Assembly: GCA_013416435.1 (NCBI GenBank)
Contig: JACCEN010000013.1
Location: forward strand, 155,544 to 219,543
Direction: 5' to 3'
DNA from: Alcaligenaceae bacterium
GTDB taxonomy: Bacteria; Pseudomonadota; Gammaproteobacteria; Burkholderiales; Burkholderiaceae_B
DNA length: 64,000 nt
Positions 43,257 through 51,582 of this stretch are shown in pieces. Position numbers and translations under genes: made by a program. Numbering within the stretch: position 1 is the stretch's first letter; each line of letters opens with the position of its first letter. Under the pieces are notes generated by a model. It made no database searches and was not told the DNA's origin. It was given only the letters and a program-made list of their open reading frames with translations.

Positions 43257-44321
43257 TCATTCCTGCCTGCTCAGCCGGGCGCCTATCCGCGGCCCGGGAA
43301 AAACCACCGTAATGCGTGTCCCCGGGAACTCGGGCCGGCTTGCCAGGCTCCACCAGGCGCCATGAGCCAGGGCGATCTCCCGTACAATCGCCAGGCCCAG
43401 GCCGGACCCCGCCGCGCCGGCGTTGGGCGAACGGTAAAATGCTTCGAAAACGCGCTCGGCATCCACAGGCGAAATGCCCGGCCCATCGTCCTCTACGGAC
43501 AGCGTCGGGGGATTCGCGCCGACCCGCAAGGTGATCGAGGACGCGCCGAGACCATAGCGCAATGCGTTGTCGATCAGGTTGCTGAGCAGCTCTTCCAGCA
43601 AAAGGGGATCGGCATCGATCCAGACCGGGAGGTCCGGCGCCTGCAGCTGAAGTTCCACATTCTTGGCGCGGGCGGCGGGAATCCATTCCGCGCCGCTGCC
43701 CTGCACCCATTCGCACAAATCCAGTCGCAAGAAGCTGTCCTGCGGCCTGGTGGACGAGTCGGCCTTGGCCAGCACCAACAGCTGCTGGCCAAGGCGTATC
43801 ATGCGATCGGTCACCGACTTGATGCGCTCGGCGCGCTCGCGCACGTCTTCGGGCAGGCCGCTGCGCGACAGCATCAGTTCGGACTCCAGCTTGAGGCCTG
43901 TCAGGGGCGTGCGAAGCTGATGCGCGGCATGGCCGACGAAGCGTCTTTGAGCCTGCATGGAATCATCCAGCCGAAGAAGCAAATCATTGAAATGCGCCAC
44001 CAACGGGGCGACCTCGGTAGGCAGGCCCGCCGAATCCAGGGGCTGCAGGTCATCAACCGAGCGCTGGCTTATTTCCTGGGACAAATGGTTGATGGACGCC
44101 AGGCCCGAGCGCACGCCGGACACCAGCATCCAGGCGAATATCGACACCAACAGTGCCTGGCTGACCACCATCATCCAGAAGATGTCGCGCAGCAGCCAGG
44201 CTTCCAGCGTCATCTTGCGTGTCATCAGCCAGGTGATGCTGATGTCCAGAAGGATGAGCACGAATACGGCCGGGAACAGCCTCAGGACCAGATGGCGCGC
44301 CAGGGAGCCGCGCGGCATCAT
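43257..44321 (-). CDS. Two-component sensor histidine kinase
   Basis: A 354-residue kinase with two transmembrane helices (about residues 10-32 and 45-66), a short linker, and the phosphoacceptor His134 in HAAHQLRTPLTGLKLE. The ATP-binding domain has N in LLSNLIDNALRYG, DDGPGIS and GSGLGLAIV. It resembles TctE/QseC kinases. The start is uncertain between ATG at 44321 and GTG at 44345, which would overlap the regulator gene. Its stop lies just before a REP cluster. The signal is unknown. Confidence 0.88.
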   Translation of the reverse strand: MMPRGSLARHLVLRLFPAVFVLILLDISITWLMTRKMTLEAWLLRDIFWMMVVSQALLVSIFAWMLVSGVRSGLASINHLSQEISQRSVDDLQPLDSAGLPTEVAPLVAHFNDLLLRLDDSMQAQRRFVGHAAHQLRTPLTGLKLESELMLSRSGLPEDVRERAERIKSVTDRMIRLGQQLLVLAKADSSTRPQDSFLRLDLCEWVQGSGAEWIPAARAKNVELQLQAPDLPVWIDADPLLLEELLSNLIDNALRYGLGASSITLRVGANPPTLSVEDDGPGISPVDAERVFEAFYRSPNAGAAGSGLGLAIVREIALAHGAWWSLASRPEFPGTRITVVFPGPRIGARLSRQE

Positions 44322-44325
44322 CGTC

Positions 44326-45009
44326 TTATGGAGTCTGGACAGCACTTTCTACATCGAGCAGATAGCCAAAGCCACGTACCGTCTGGATACCCGCGCCCGT
44401 GCCTTCGAGCCGTTTGCGCAGCCGGTATACATAGACTTCGACTGCATTCTCGCTGAAGTCGGCGTCCCAGGCCGACAAGGAATTGACGATCTGGCGCTTG
44501 GTCACCACGCGTCCCGCACGGAGCATCAGCATTTCCAGAACCGACAGCTCGCGCACGGAAAGTGCAAGGCGATCGCCGTTGACGCGCACCTCGCGCCCCA
44601 CGGTATCGAGCTGCAGCGGCCCCGCTTCGATGAGAGGCTGCTTCTGCCCGCTGCGGCGCCGCCCGAAGGCACGCACTCGCGCCGCGAGCTCGGCCAGTTC
44701 GAAAGGTTTGGTGACGTAGTCGTCGGCGCCGGCGTCCAGCCCCGCGACGCGGTCTTCGACCCCGTCGCGCGCGGTAAGGATAAGGACGGGAAGCTGTTCG
44801 TGATTGGCTCGCAGGTCGTGAAGGATGTCGAGCCCGCTCTTGCCCGGCAGGTTCAGGTCGAGCAGCAAGAGATCATAGCTTTGCCCTGCGATGGCGCTGA
44901 GCGCCGTTTCGCCGTCGGCCAGCCAATCGACCGCATAGCCCTGCTGGACCAGGAATTCCTGTAGGGCGTGACCCAATGTGGTGTCGTCTTCGATTACTAG
45001 AACTCGCAT
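44326..45009 (-). CDS. OmpR-family response regulator
   Basis: A 227-residue regulator. The receiver domain has EDD at 7-9, phosphoacceptor Asp51 in LLLLDLNLPG and Lys in VTKPFE near 101. The winged-helix domain spans about 130-220 (LSVRELSVLEMLMLRAGRVV, VEVYVYRLRKRL). It is upstream of, and cotranscribed with, the histidine kinase. It is TctD/QseB-like; the regulon is unknown. Confidence 0.92.
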   Translation of the reverse strand: MRVLVIEDDTTLGHALQEFLVQQGYAVDWLADGETALSAIAGQSYDLLLLDLNLPGKSGLDILHDLRANHEQLPVLILTARDGVEDRVAGLDAGADDYVTKPFELAELAARVRAFGRRRSGQKQPLIEAGPLQLDTVGREVRVNGDRLALSVRELSVLEMLMLRAGRVVTKRQIVNSLSAWDADFSENAVEVYVYRLRKRLEGTGAGIQTVRGFGYLLDVESAVQTP

Positions 45010-45062
45010 GGAACGATTCTATATCGAAGCACGCGCGAATGGTTCCCGCCCCGCCGGAGGTG

Positions 45063-45566
45063 TTACAACCCTGACGGATTGCTGTCTTGCGTGACAGTGC
45101 CTTGCGCCGCGCCTGGCGCATCGTTCTGCGTCGCCGGCGGCGCCGCGGTCGCACCCGGCCGCGTGATGAATCCGATGCGTTTGAGTCCGCCCGATTTCGC
45201 GCTGCCCATGACCTGCGCCAGCGTTTCGTAGCGAGTATTCAGGTCGGCGCGGATCCGCAATTCGGGTTGAGGATCCTGGACCGACTCAGCGGCGAAGCGC
45301 TCTTTGAGCTCATCCAGGCTTACGGCGGTTTCATTCCAGAACAAGACGCCATCCGCGTTGATCGCCAGATCGATGATGCGGGGTTCCTGCTCGACCGGCT
45401 GCGCTGTTGCCTGGGGCACGTTGATCTTGATGGAGTGGCTGAGCAAAGGCGCGGTGATGATGAAAATCACCAGCAGGACCAGCATCACGTCGATCAAGGG
45501 CACCATGTTGATCTCGGAGACCGTGCTGCCGGCGCCCTTGCTGTTGTCGAAACTGCCGAAAGCCAT
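45063..45566 (-). CDS. exbD: Biopolymer transport protein ExbD
   Basis: A 167-residue protein with one N-terminal helix (EINMVPLIDVMLVLLVIFIITAPLL) containing the essential Asp, and a periplasmic domain. It works with ExbB to energize TonB using the proton gradient. It has an added C-terminal tail rich in Pro, Ala and Gln. It follows exbB by three bases. Confidence 0.93.
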   Translation of the reverse strand: MAFGSFDNSKGAGSTVSEINMVPLIDVMLVLLVIFIITAPLLSHSIKINVPQATAQPVEQEPRIIDLAINADGVLFWNETAVSLDELKERFAAESVQDPQPELRIRADLNTRYETLAQVMGSAKSGGLKRIGFITRPGATAAPPATQNDAPGAAQGTVTQDSNPSGL

Positions 45567-45569
45567 GAT

Positions 45570-46430
45570 TTATTCGTCCTTCGTGCTTGCAATCTTCACG
45601 CGCCGCACCCTGCCCGATGACTCAAAGGCTTGCTGGCCGGTCGACAGGAAGGTAAACAGGTCGTGCGCAAAGGCATCGAGACGCGCCAGATAGACGCGAT
45701 TGCTGCGCACGAATCCGTTGTAGGCCAATACTGCGGGAATCGCGACCGCCAGGCCCAGGCCGGTCATGATGAGCGCTTCACCGACGGGGCCCGCAATGCG
45801 ATTCACCGTGACGCCGTCGGACAAGCCGATGCCCACCAAGGCATGATAAACCCCCCATACCGTTCCGAACAAGCCGACGAACGGCGCCGTGGAGCCGATG
45901 GAGGCAAGGACCGTCAACCCGTTCTCCAGCTTGGCGGTTTCCTCGTCGATGACCTTGCGTATGGTGCGCGTGACGAAAGCGCCCGTCGACCCTTTCTCTT
46001 CGAGCTTCATCGCGCCGTATCTCGTGTGATGGTTCTGCGCGTGAATCGCATGGCTGGCCAGGTGAGCAAAAGGCTCGGACGCGCCGTGCGTGGTGATCTC
46101 GTTCTCGACCTGCTCCAGCGAGCTGGCGGCCCAGAACTCGCGCAAAAAGTTATTGGAGCGCCGGCGGATGCGCATATTGGTGAACGATTTCACGAAGATC
46201 AGATACCAGCTCGTCAGGGACATGATCACCAGTATGCCGAACAGCGTCTTGCCGACGATGTCGCTCTGCGAAATGAAGTGCAGCATGCCCCCCGCCTCGG
46301 CAACTTGCTGCGCCGTCATCCCGGCCGGCGGAATCGCGCTCGCCACGGCGGGCGCATCGGCCGGGGCAAGCGCCCCGGCTTCGCCCAGTTGCGCCAGCAC
46401 GTGTATAGCGCTATCTAGTAAGTCGAACAT
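45570..46430 (-). CDS. exbB: Biopolymer transport protein ExbB
   Basis: A 286-residue MotA/TolQ/ExbB protein. Three helices are visible, with IGSTAPFVGLFGTVWGVYHAL and GPVGEALIMTGLGLAVAIPAVLAYN as the conserved second and third. The long N-terminal extension is Ala/Pro-rich and periplasmic. It forms the pentameric motor around ExbD. It begins 10 bases after tonB. Confidence 0.93.
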   Translation of the reverse strand: MFDLLDSAIHVLAQLGEAGALAPADAPAVASAIPPAGMTAQQVAEAGGMLHFISQSDIVGKTLFGILVIMSLTSWYLIFVKSFTNMRIRRRSNNFLREFWAASSLEQVENEITTHGASEPFAHLASHAIHAQNHHTRYGAMKLEEKGSTGAFVTRTIRKVIDEETAKLENGLTVLASIGSTAPFVGLFGTVWGVYHALVGIGLSDGVTVNRIAGPVGEALIMTGLGLAVAIPAVLAYNGFVRSNRVYLARLDAFAHDLFTFLSTGQQAFESSGRVRRVKIASTKDE

Positions 46431-46440
46431 TCATTGTGTC

Positions 46441-47352
46441 CTATAAAACAAAATCAAACGGTATGTCAGCCATGGCCTGATAAGCGATGCCATTTTCGGT
46501 ATAGGGCTTGAAGCGGGCCGTGCGGGCGGCCTTGACTGCGGCTTCGTCCAGGCGCTCGTGTCCGGACGATGAACGAACACTGGCCTGCAGCACCGTTCCT
46601 TGCGGCGAAATCAGCACACGTACCACCACCCTGCCCTGCTCCCCGCGGCGTTCGGATGCGCGCGGATATACCGGCATGGGCCGCTTGCCCAGGTAATCCA
46701 CCTTCCCGATCATGCGCGGACGGTCGGGATCCACCGGCCTTGCGGGGGCTTGCGGCATCGCGGGCGCGGCGGACTTGCCCACCGGCGCAGCGGCTTCCAC
46801 CTTGGGTGCAGGCTTTGGTGCCGGCTTGGGAGCGGGCTTCGGCTTGGGCGGAGGCACCGGTTTCGGCTTCGGCTTTGGAGGCGGCTCGGGCGTGATCGCC
46901 TCGGGCTCGGGCTCTTCGATGACGGGCTCTGGCTCCGGCTCGGGCTCGATGACGGGTTCGGGCTCGGGCTCGACCACCGGGTCTGGTTCCGGGATAGGTT
47001 CGGGAATGGGTTCGGGCTCTGGAATGGGCTCCGGTTCCGGTTCTGGCTCGGGTTCCGGCTCTGGAATGGGCTCAGGTTCGGGAACCGGTTCAACGACGGG
47101 CTCCGGTTCGGGCGGTGCCGCCACCGCTACCTCTTCGGTTTCCGGCTCGGGATTTTCCGCCGCATCGACGACGTCATCGGCAATTTCCACGAAACGCACT
47201 TCCACTGTTTCGGGCATTTCTATTTCGGGCTTGACAGGCGGTGCCGACAAAATAGCGCCGAGTACGGCAAGGTGCAAACCCAAAGCCGTTGCTCCCCCCG
47301 CGACTCGGACAAGGGCGGGGCGATTGACAAACTGGACACGAGAACGCGGCAT
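46441..47352 (-). CDS. tonB: TonB energy transducer
   Basis: A 303-residue protein with one N-terminal anchor helix, a long Glu-Pro (about 65-155) then Lys-Pro (about 158-185) spacer, and a C-terminal TonB domain ([39 protein letters not shown]). The charge switch from EP to KP makes it span the periplasm. It carries proton-gradient energy to outer-membrane receptors. The order tonB-exbB-exbD is one operon behind a Fur-type box. Confidence 0.93.
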   Translation of the reverse strand: MPRSRVQFVNRPALVRVAGGATALGLHLAVLGAILSAPPVKPEIEMPETVEVRFVEIADDVVDAAENPEPETEEVAVAAPPEPEPVVEPVPEPEPIPEPEPEPEPEPEPIPEPEPIPEPIPEPDPVVEPEPEPVIEPEPEPEPVIEEPEPEAITPEPPPKPKPKPVPPPKPKPAPKPAPKPAPKVEAAAPVGKSAAPAMPQAPARPVDPDRPRMIGKVDYLGKRPMPVYPRASERRGEQGRVVVRVLISPQGTVLQASVRSSSGHERLDEAAVKAARTARFKPYTENGIAYQAMADIPFDFVL

Positions 47353-47443
47353 GAATCAGGCCAAAGATAAAGTTGCACAGCTGCACAGCGTTAGTATCGT
47401 GCACAAAAGGCTGATGCTCCAAACAAGTTAAGCATATTAACAG

Positions 47444-47466
47444 TAATGCGAACGATTCGCAATAAT
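47444..47466. promoter_or_regulatory. Fur-type box upstream of tonB
   Basis: TAATGCGAACGATTCGCAATAAT contains the perfect dyad TGCGAA-CGA-TTCGCA at 47447-47461. Such GCGAAT/ATTCGC-type sites occur in betaproteobacterial Fur boxes. It is 95 bases from tonB and 78 from the divergent secreted protein. Confidence 0.65.
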
Positions 47467-47538
47467 ATGGGTATAGGGTGTGGGTATAGCGCTTGCTTTC
47501 CTGCTACGACCAACCGGTCTTGCACTCAGGAGACTGAC

Positions 47539-47901
47539 ATGAAAAGAATGCTATCGTCGACAGCATGCTGCCTTTCCTTGCTGCTTGTGTCCTATGCTTG
47601 GGCGCAGCCACAAAACAATGCCAAAACCGGAGCCGGAACCGACGCCCATCCCAATAGAGGTGCGCAAGCCGCGCCGCAGGACAGTCGCCGCGACAGGCGT
47701 TCGCCGGAGCATCCCGGAAGATCCAGTGCTCTACCCGAAAGCGATGTATGCGCCGGACCGGGTGCACAAAACAACCCTCGCTGCGCGGACTCGCAACTCC
47801 GGAACAACCCCGGTGGCCGCTCCACGCCGCCCGGCTCGAACTACGCCCCCGGAGAACTTCCTGACCCGGGTAAAATCCGGAAACGGCAACAGCCGTCTTG
47901 A
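47539..47901 (+). CDS. Small exported Pro/Asn-rich protein, unknown
   Basis: A 120-residue protein with a signal peptide (cut near SYAWAQ). The mature part is rich in Pro, Asn, Arg and Gly, with two cysteines (SDVCAGPGAQNNPRCADSQ), and appears disordered. No family is recognised. AGGAG lies upstream of the ATG. It faces away from tonB across the Fur-type box, so it could be iron-controlled. Confidence 0.65.
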   Translation: MKRMLSSTACCLSLLLVSYAWAQPQNNAKTGAGTDAHPNRGAQAAPQDSRRDRRSPEHPGRSSALPESDVCAGPGAQNNPRCADSQLRNNPGGRSTPPGSNYAPGELPDPGKIRKRQQPS

Positions 47902-47941
47902 ATGCCCTCCGCGCGCGAAATCATGCACCCGGTGGCGCAGA

Positions 47942-48403
47942 TTATTTCTTTTTCAGAATATTGATGGTCCCGTCCGCTTCGAGAATCACGCACTCCATCT
48001 CCTCGTAGGTGACATCCATTTTATGGAACGCATTATCGAGTTCGTTCCGGCTGATGCGATGCGCCTTCAGCACCTTATCGAAGATCTTGCCGTTGCGGCC
48101 CAGCAGGACCTCCTCGCCTTCCAGTATGGTTTCGATACGTTTGCTGCGCGACGTTCCCAAAGCAATCAACATATTCAAGGCAACCAGCGTGGCCGCCACT
48201 ATCAGCCCGCCCTGCACCGAATCATCGCCGCCATTCAAGGCGTTCGAAACCGCCTCGCTCAGAAGCATGACGACCAGCAAGTCGAAAGGCGTGAACTGGC
48301 CAACCGTGCGCTTGCCCGACACCCTCACCATGGCCAGCATCACCAAATACACCATGGCGCCACGCAGTATCAGCTCCCACCAGGCGAGACTCATATCGAA
48401 CAT
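47942..48403 (-). CDS. DUF421 (YetF-like) membrane protein
   Basis: A 153-residue protein with three N-terminal helices and the DUF421 pattern (RVSGKRTVGQFTPFDLLVVMLLSEAVSNAL, EEVLLGRNGKIFDKVLKAHRIS). The C-terminal part is cytoplasmic. The family's role is not established beyond membrane stress in spore formers. It is monocistronic. Confidence 0.88.
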   Translation of the reverse strand: MFDMSLAWWELILRGAMVYLVMLAMVRVSGKRTVGQFTPFDLLVVMLLSEAVSNALNGGDDSVQGGLIVAATLVALNMLIALGTSRSKRIETILEGEEVLLGRNGKIFDKVLKAHRISRNELDNAFHKMDVTYEEMECVILEADGTINILKKK

Positions 48404-48465
48404 GGAAGGCCTCTCATTCCTTGCAAACGCAGGTATATGGGCAAGAAGCGTGCCGGTGGCGGTGC

Positions 48466-48554
48466 GGGGTCAGACCCCATTCGGGGTCTGACCCCTGGGA
48501 TGAACCGCGCCGAAGAAGGATTGAGGGGTCAGACCCCGTACGGGGTCTGACCCC
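48466..48554. repeat. REP-like palindromes (two copies)
   Basis: Copies at 48466-48495 (CATTC-type centre) and 48525-48554 (GTAC centre), between the DUF421 gene and the tRNA-Val terminator. Confidence 0.9.
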
Positions 48555-48557
48555 AAT

Positions 48558-48588
48558 AAAAAAGGCACCTAGATTACTCTAGATGCCT
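48558..48588 (-). terminator. Intrinsic terminator of tRNA-Val
   Basis: On the minus strand AGGCATCTAGAG pairs with a near-complement ending AGGTGCCT, followed by TTTTTT. Confidence 0.8.
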
Positions 48589-48614
48589 GATTATTCGTAT
48601 TCGTTGCAAGTTGG

Positions 48615-48690
48615 TGGTGGGTGCTGACGGGTTCGAACCGCCGACCTACGCCTTGTAAGGGCGCCGCTCTACCAGCTGAGCTAAGCACCC
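48615..48690 (-). tRNA. tRNA-Val (TAC)
   Basis: A 76-nt cloverleaf including the encoded CCA: acceptor GGGTGCT, D-arm TAGCTCAGCTGGTAGAGC, anticodon loop CTTACAA, T-arm GGTTCGAACC. Confidence 0.95.
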
Positions 48691-48817
48691 GTTGCCGTGC
48701 AGTCCCGGAACAACGCTCCTGGAACAAACAACGCTTGGGGCCACTTTTGCTGCTACGAATCAAGACAAAAATTATATCTTAACCCGCGCGGCTTGGCAAC
48801 TTGCCGAACATGTCCCG

Positions 48818-49090
48818 TTAGTTGACGGCGTCTTTCAGCGCCTTGCCGGGACGGAACTTGGGCACGCGCGCCTTCTTGATCTTGATGGCTTCGCCGGTGC
48901 GCGGGTTGCGTCCTGTGCGGGCTGCGCGCTCGGAAACTGCAAATGTACCAAAGCCTACGAGCGTTACGGTGCCCTTCTTTTTTAATGTCGTCTTGACAGC
49001 ACCGATGAAAGCCTCGAGTGCACGGCCAGCATCAGCCTTGGACAAATCGGCTTTAGTGGAAATATGTTCGATAAGCTCGGTTTTGTTCAT
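48818..49090 (-). CDS. hupB: DNA-binding protein HU
   Basis: A 90-residue HU-family protein, [18 protein letters not shown] onward, with the DNA-binding arm [20 protein letters not shown]. It bends DNA non-specifically as a dimer. HU rather than IHF is supported by the sequence of the arm and N-terminus. A hairpin (49118-49145) lies in its upstream region. Confidence 0.95.
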   Translation of the reverse strand: MNKTELIEHISTKADLSKADAGRALEAFIGAVKTTLKKKGTVTLVGFGTFAVSERAARTGRNPRTGEAIKIKKARVPKFRPGKALKDAVN

Positions 49091-49431
49091 TAAGGATTAC
49101 CCCTAAAAATTATTGTAGTCGAGCCACCTGAAGAGGAGGCTCGACATTTGATGGAAATATACTAAGCAGGCGCGGCGCTGCCCGTACTACCCGCCATAGA
49201 CAAAGCGGGCGCAACCGGGTGGCATTACAGCCCGCAAGCTCACTCGGCTGGCTACCGCGTATTAAGCCTTTGAACGAAATGCCTGTCAAGAGAAAAAACG
49301 GCTGAAAACCCGCACGGTTGTTGGCTGTTGTGTTTTTATACCGCAAGAATGGTCAATTTTGTAAACTTTGCCGCGGAAGCTGCTCCAAGCGCGTGTTTTG
49401 TGATACCTGCCAGTAGCCCGAAGCTTGCCGC
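49091..49431. other. hupB upstream region with hairpin
   Basis: No gene is seen. A perfect 8-bp inverted repeat GTCGAGCC/GGCTCGAC at 49118-49145 lies 28 bases before the hupB start on the minus strand and may affect its mRNA. It also covers the 3' end of the PLP enzyme gene's downstream side. Confidence 0.5.
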
Positions 49432-50661
49432 CTACGCCAATGCCTGCTCGAAGTCACCGATCAGATCGCCGATATCCTCTATGCCAATGGAGACACGCAG
49501 AAAATTATCGGAAATCCCCATTTGCGCTCGGCGTTCCGGACCCATTTCATAGTAAATGGTATGCGCCATCGGCAGTACCAGCGTGCGGTTGTCGCCCAGA
49601 TGGGTGGCCAGCGCCAATACCCTCAACCGATTCAGGAAATCGAACACATCGATGTCCGGCACCAGCTCGATGCCCATCAGCCCCCCGAACCGGCCTCCAA
49701 ACAGCGTCTTGGCCCGCTCATGCTGGCCATGTGCCGGCAGGCCCGGATAATGGACCTTGCAGACTTTGGGATGGCGGCTCAGCGCCTGCGCAAGCTCCAG
49801 GGCGTTGGAGCAGATCTTGTCCATGCGCATCGCAAGCGTTTCCGCCCCTACCGCCAGCCTGTGCGCCGCTTCCGCCGACAAGGTGCCGCCCATGTCTCGC
49901 AAGCCTTTCTTCTTGATCTGGGTAAGCCCCCAGGACACGGGATTCCCTTTCCGGTATGGTTCAGCGATGTTTGCGTATTCGCTCCAGTCATAAAGACCCG
50001 TGTTCGTCACCGCGCCGCCCAGGGCGTTTCCATGCCCGCCGATATGCTTGGACAAAGAATTCACGACCAGCGACGCGCCAACCGCCCTGCCCTGGCACAG
50101 CAAGGGTGACGTCAAGGTATTGTCGACCACATACACCAGCTTGTTCCTTTGGCAGTAATCACCTATGGCAACCAGATCGGCCACCTGCGTGCCGGGGTTG
50201 GCGAGCGTCTCGGTGAAGACCATTTTGGTTTCAGGGCGGGTTGCAGCCTCGATGTTGCGCGCGTCCGTGGCGTCGACCAGAGTCACCTGCACACCCAAAT
50301 CGCTCAGTGTGCCGAGCAGGCTGTTGGTGTTGCCGAATATATGCTGACTGCTGACCAGGTGGTCTCCCGCCTTGAGCAGTGTCAGGAAGGTGGCGGCCAG
50401 GGCGGCCATGCCGGTGGCGAAGCTGACGGTGCCTGTGCCGCCTTCCATGACCGTGATCTTGTCCTCCAGAGCGGCCGTGGTGGGCGTGCCTTGGCGCGCG
50501 TAGGTAAAGCCCGCCTTTCCCTGGAACACCGCCGCCAGCTCGCGTGAATCGGCAAACGCGTATTCTGAAGAAGGATGCATGGGCTTGTGGATCGCCCCGT
50601 GCTCGACCGATGCGCGCCGGTCGGAATGGACGATGGTTGTGGTGAATCCGTTTTTGGCCAT
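49432..50661 (-). CDS. Cystathionine gamma-synthase family PLP enzyme
   Basis: A 409-residue enzyme of the Cys/Met metabolism family. Features are FTYARQGTPTT, the GTVSFATGMAALAAT loop, VVDNTLTSPLL, and NSLSKHIGGHG with the PLP lysine. It could act as cystathionine gamma-synthase, O-acylhomoserine sulfhydrylase or a lyase; the sequence alone does not decide. The ATG at 50661 gives the usual N-terminus. It is not followed closely by other sulfur genes. Confidence 0.85.
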   Translation of the reverse strand: MAKNGFTTTIVHSDRRASVEHGAIHKPMHPSSEYAFADSRELAAVFQGKAGFTYARQGTPTTAALEDKITVMEGGTGTVSFATGMAALAATFLTLLKAGDHLVSSQHIFGNTNSLLGTLSDLGVQVTLVDATDARNIEAATRPETKMVFTETLANPGTQVADLVAIGDYCQRNKLVYVVDNTLTSPLLCQGRAVGASLVVNSLSKHIGGHGNALGGAVTNTGLYDWSEYANIAEPYRKGNPVSWGLTQIKKKGLRDMGGTLSAEAAHRLAVGAETLAMRMDKICSNALELAQALSRHPKVCKVHYPGLPAHGQHERAKTLFGGRFGGLMGIELVPDIDVFDFLNRLRVLALATHLGDNRTLVLPMAHTIYYEMGPERRAQMGISDNFLRVSIGIEDIGDLIGDFEQALA

Positions 50662-50751
50662 GATGACGATCAGACTGTGATTGAATTGAATGTGGACGCC
50701 GCGGGCGAATCGGCCGCGGAACAAATGGATGGCATGCCAAACGCCATGGTT

Positions 50752-51501
50752 TCAGGCCGTTCGACGCTGGCGCACGGACTCGTAAAGGCAGACGGCGCTG
50801 GCTACGCTGACGTTCAGGCTCTCGACAGACCCCTGCATGGGAATATTGACGAGTTCATCGCAGGTTTCGCGCGTCAGGCGGCGCATGCCCTCGCCCTCTG
50901 CCCCCATCACCCAGGCCATTGCCCTGCGGGCATCCACCTGGTGCATGCCGGCCTGGGCCTGGTCATCGGTGCCGACCAGCCAGACATCTCGTTCCTTCAG
51001 CCGCCGCATGGTGCGCGCAAGATTCGTCACCATGATGTAGGGCACGGTATCGGCAGCACCGCAAGCGACCCGCTGAACCGTCGTATTCAAGCCTACAGCG
51101 CGGTCCCGTGGCGCGATCACCGCATGCACGCCGGCGGCGTCCGCAGTCCGCAGGCATGCCCCCAGATTATGCGGATCGGTCACGCCATCGAGTATCAGCA
51201 ACAAGGCCGGCTCGCTGCGATCTTCGAGCAAGTCCAGCACTTCGTCGACATCGATCGCCAGCGCATGAGCCAGGGCCAGCGCAACCACGCCTTGGTGGCG
51301 CGTGCCGTTTGCCAGGCCGTCCAGCCTGTCCGCCGGCACCGGGCGGACGCGCACGTTGGCCGCCTGCGCTTGTTCGATGAAGGACTGCATGCGCTTGTCG
51401 CGGCGAGATGCCTCGACGTAGAGTTCTTTGATCGATTCCGGCGCGTGACGTAAGCGGGCCGTTACCGCGTGAAAGCCGGCCAGGACCTGATGAGACGACA
51501 T
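50752..51501 (-). CDS. rlmB: 23S rRNA (guanosine-2'-O)-methyltransferase RlmB
   Basis: A 249-residue SpoU-family enzyme. An N-terminal RNA-binding substrate domain ([22 protein letters not shown]) is followed by the SPOUT knot with [37 protein letters not shown] and [17 protein letters not shown]. It methylates G2251 of 23S rRNA. It lies 81 bases after rnr on the same strand, the usual order. Confidence 0.93.
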   Translation of the reverse strand: MSSHQVLAGFHAVTARLRHAPESIKELYVEASRRDKRMQSFIEQAQAANVRVRPVPADRLDGLANGTRHQGVVALALAHALAIDVDEVLDLLEDRSEPALLLILDGVTDPHNLGACLRTADAAGVHAVIAPRDRAVGLNTTVQRVACGAADTVPYIMVTNLARTMRRLKERDVWLVGTDDQAQAGMHQVDARRAMAWVMGAEGEGMRRLTRETCDELVNIPMQGSVESLNVSVASAVCLYESVRQRRTA

Positions 51502-51582
51502 GGTGTTCCTTGGAGTGTGTATCGCCTGATTTTAATCCCGCCCGCAAAGGCGCGCCGCGACATGGCGGCACGCCACGCGGTT

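Noticed and set aside
46712..47431. A 239-residue Gly/Ser-rich plus-strand ORF resembling a PE-PGRS-type repeat protein
   Set aside because: It is the exact antisense of the Glu-Pro/Lys-Pro spacer of tonB; the repeats of tonB create it. It has no ribosome site or start context.
47585..48550. A 321-residue plus-strand ORF across the small secreted gene and DUF421
   Set aside because: It lies in another frame of the first gene and antisense to the second, and ends in REP sequence; no real protein features.
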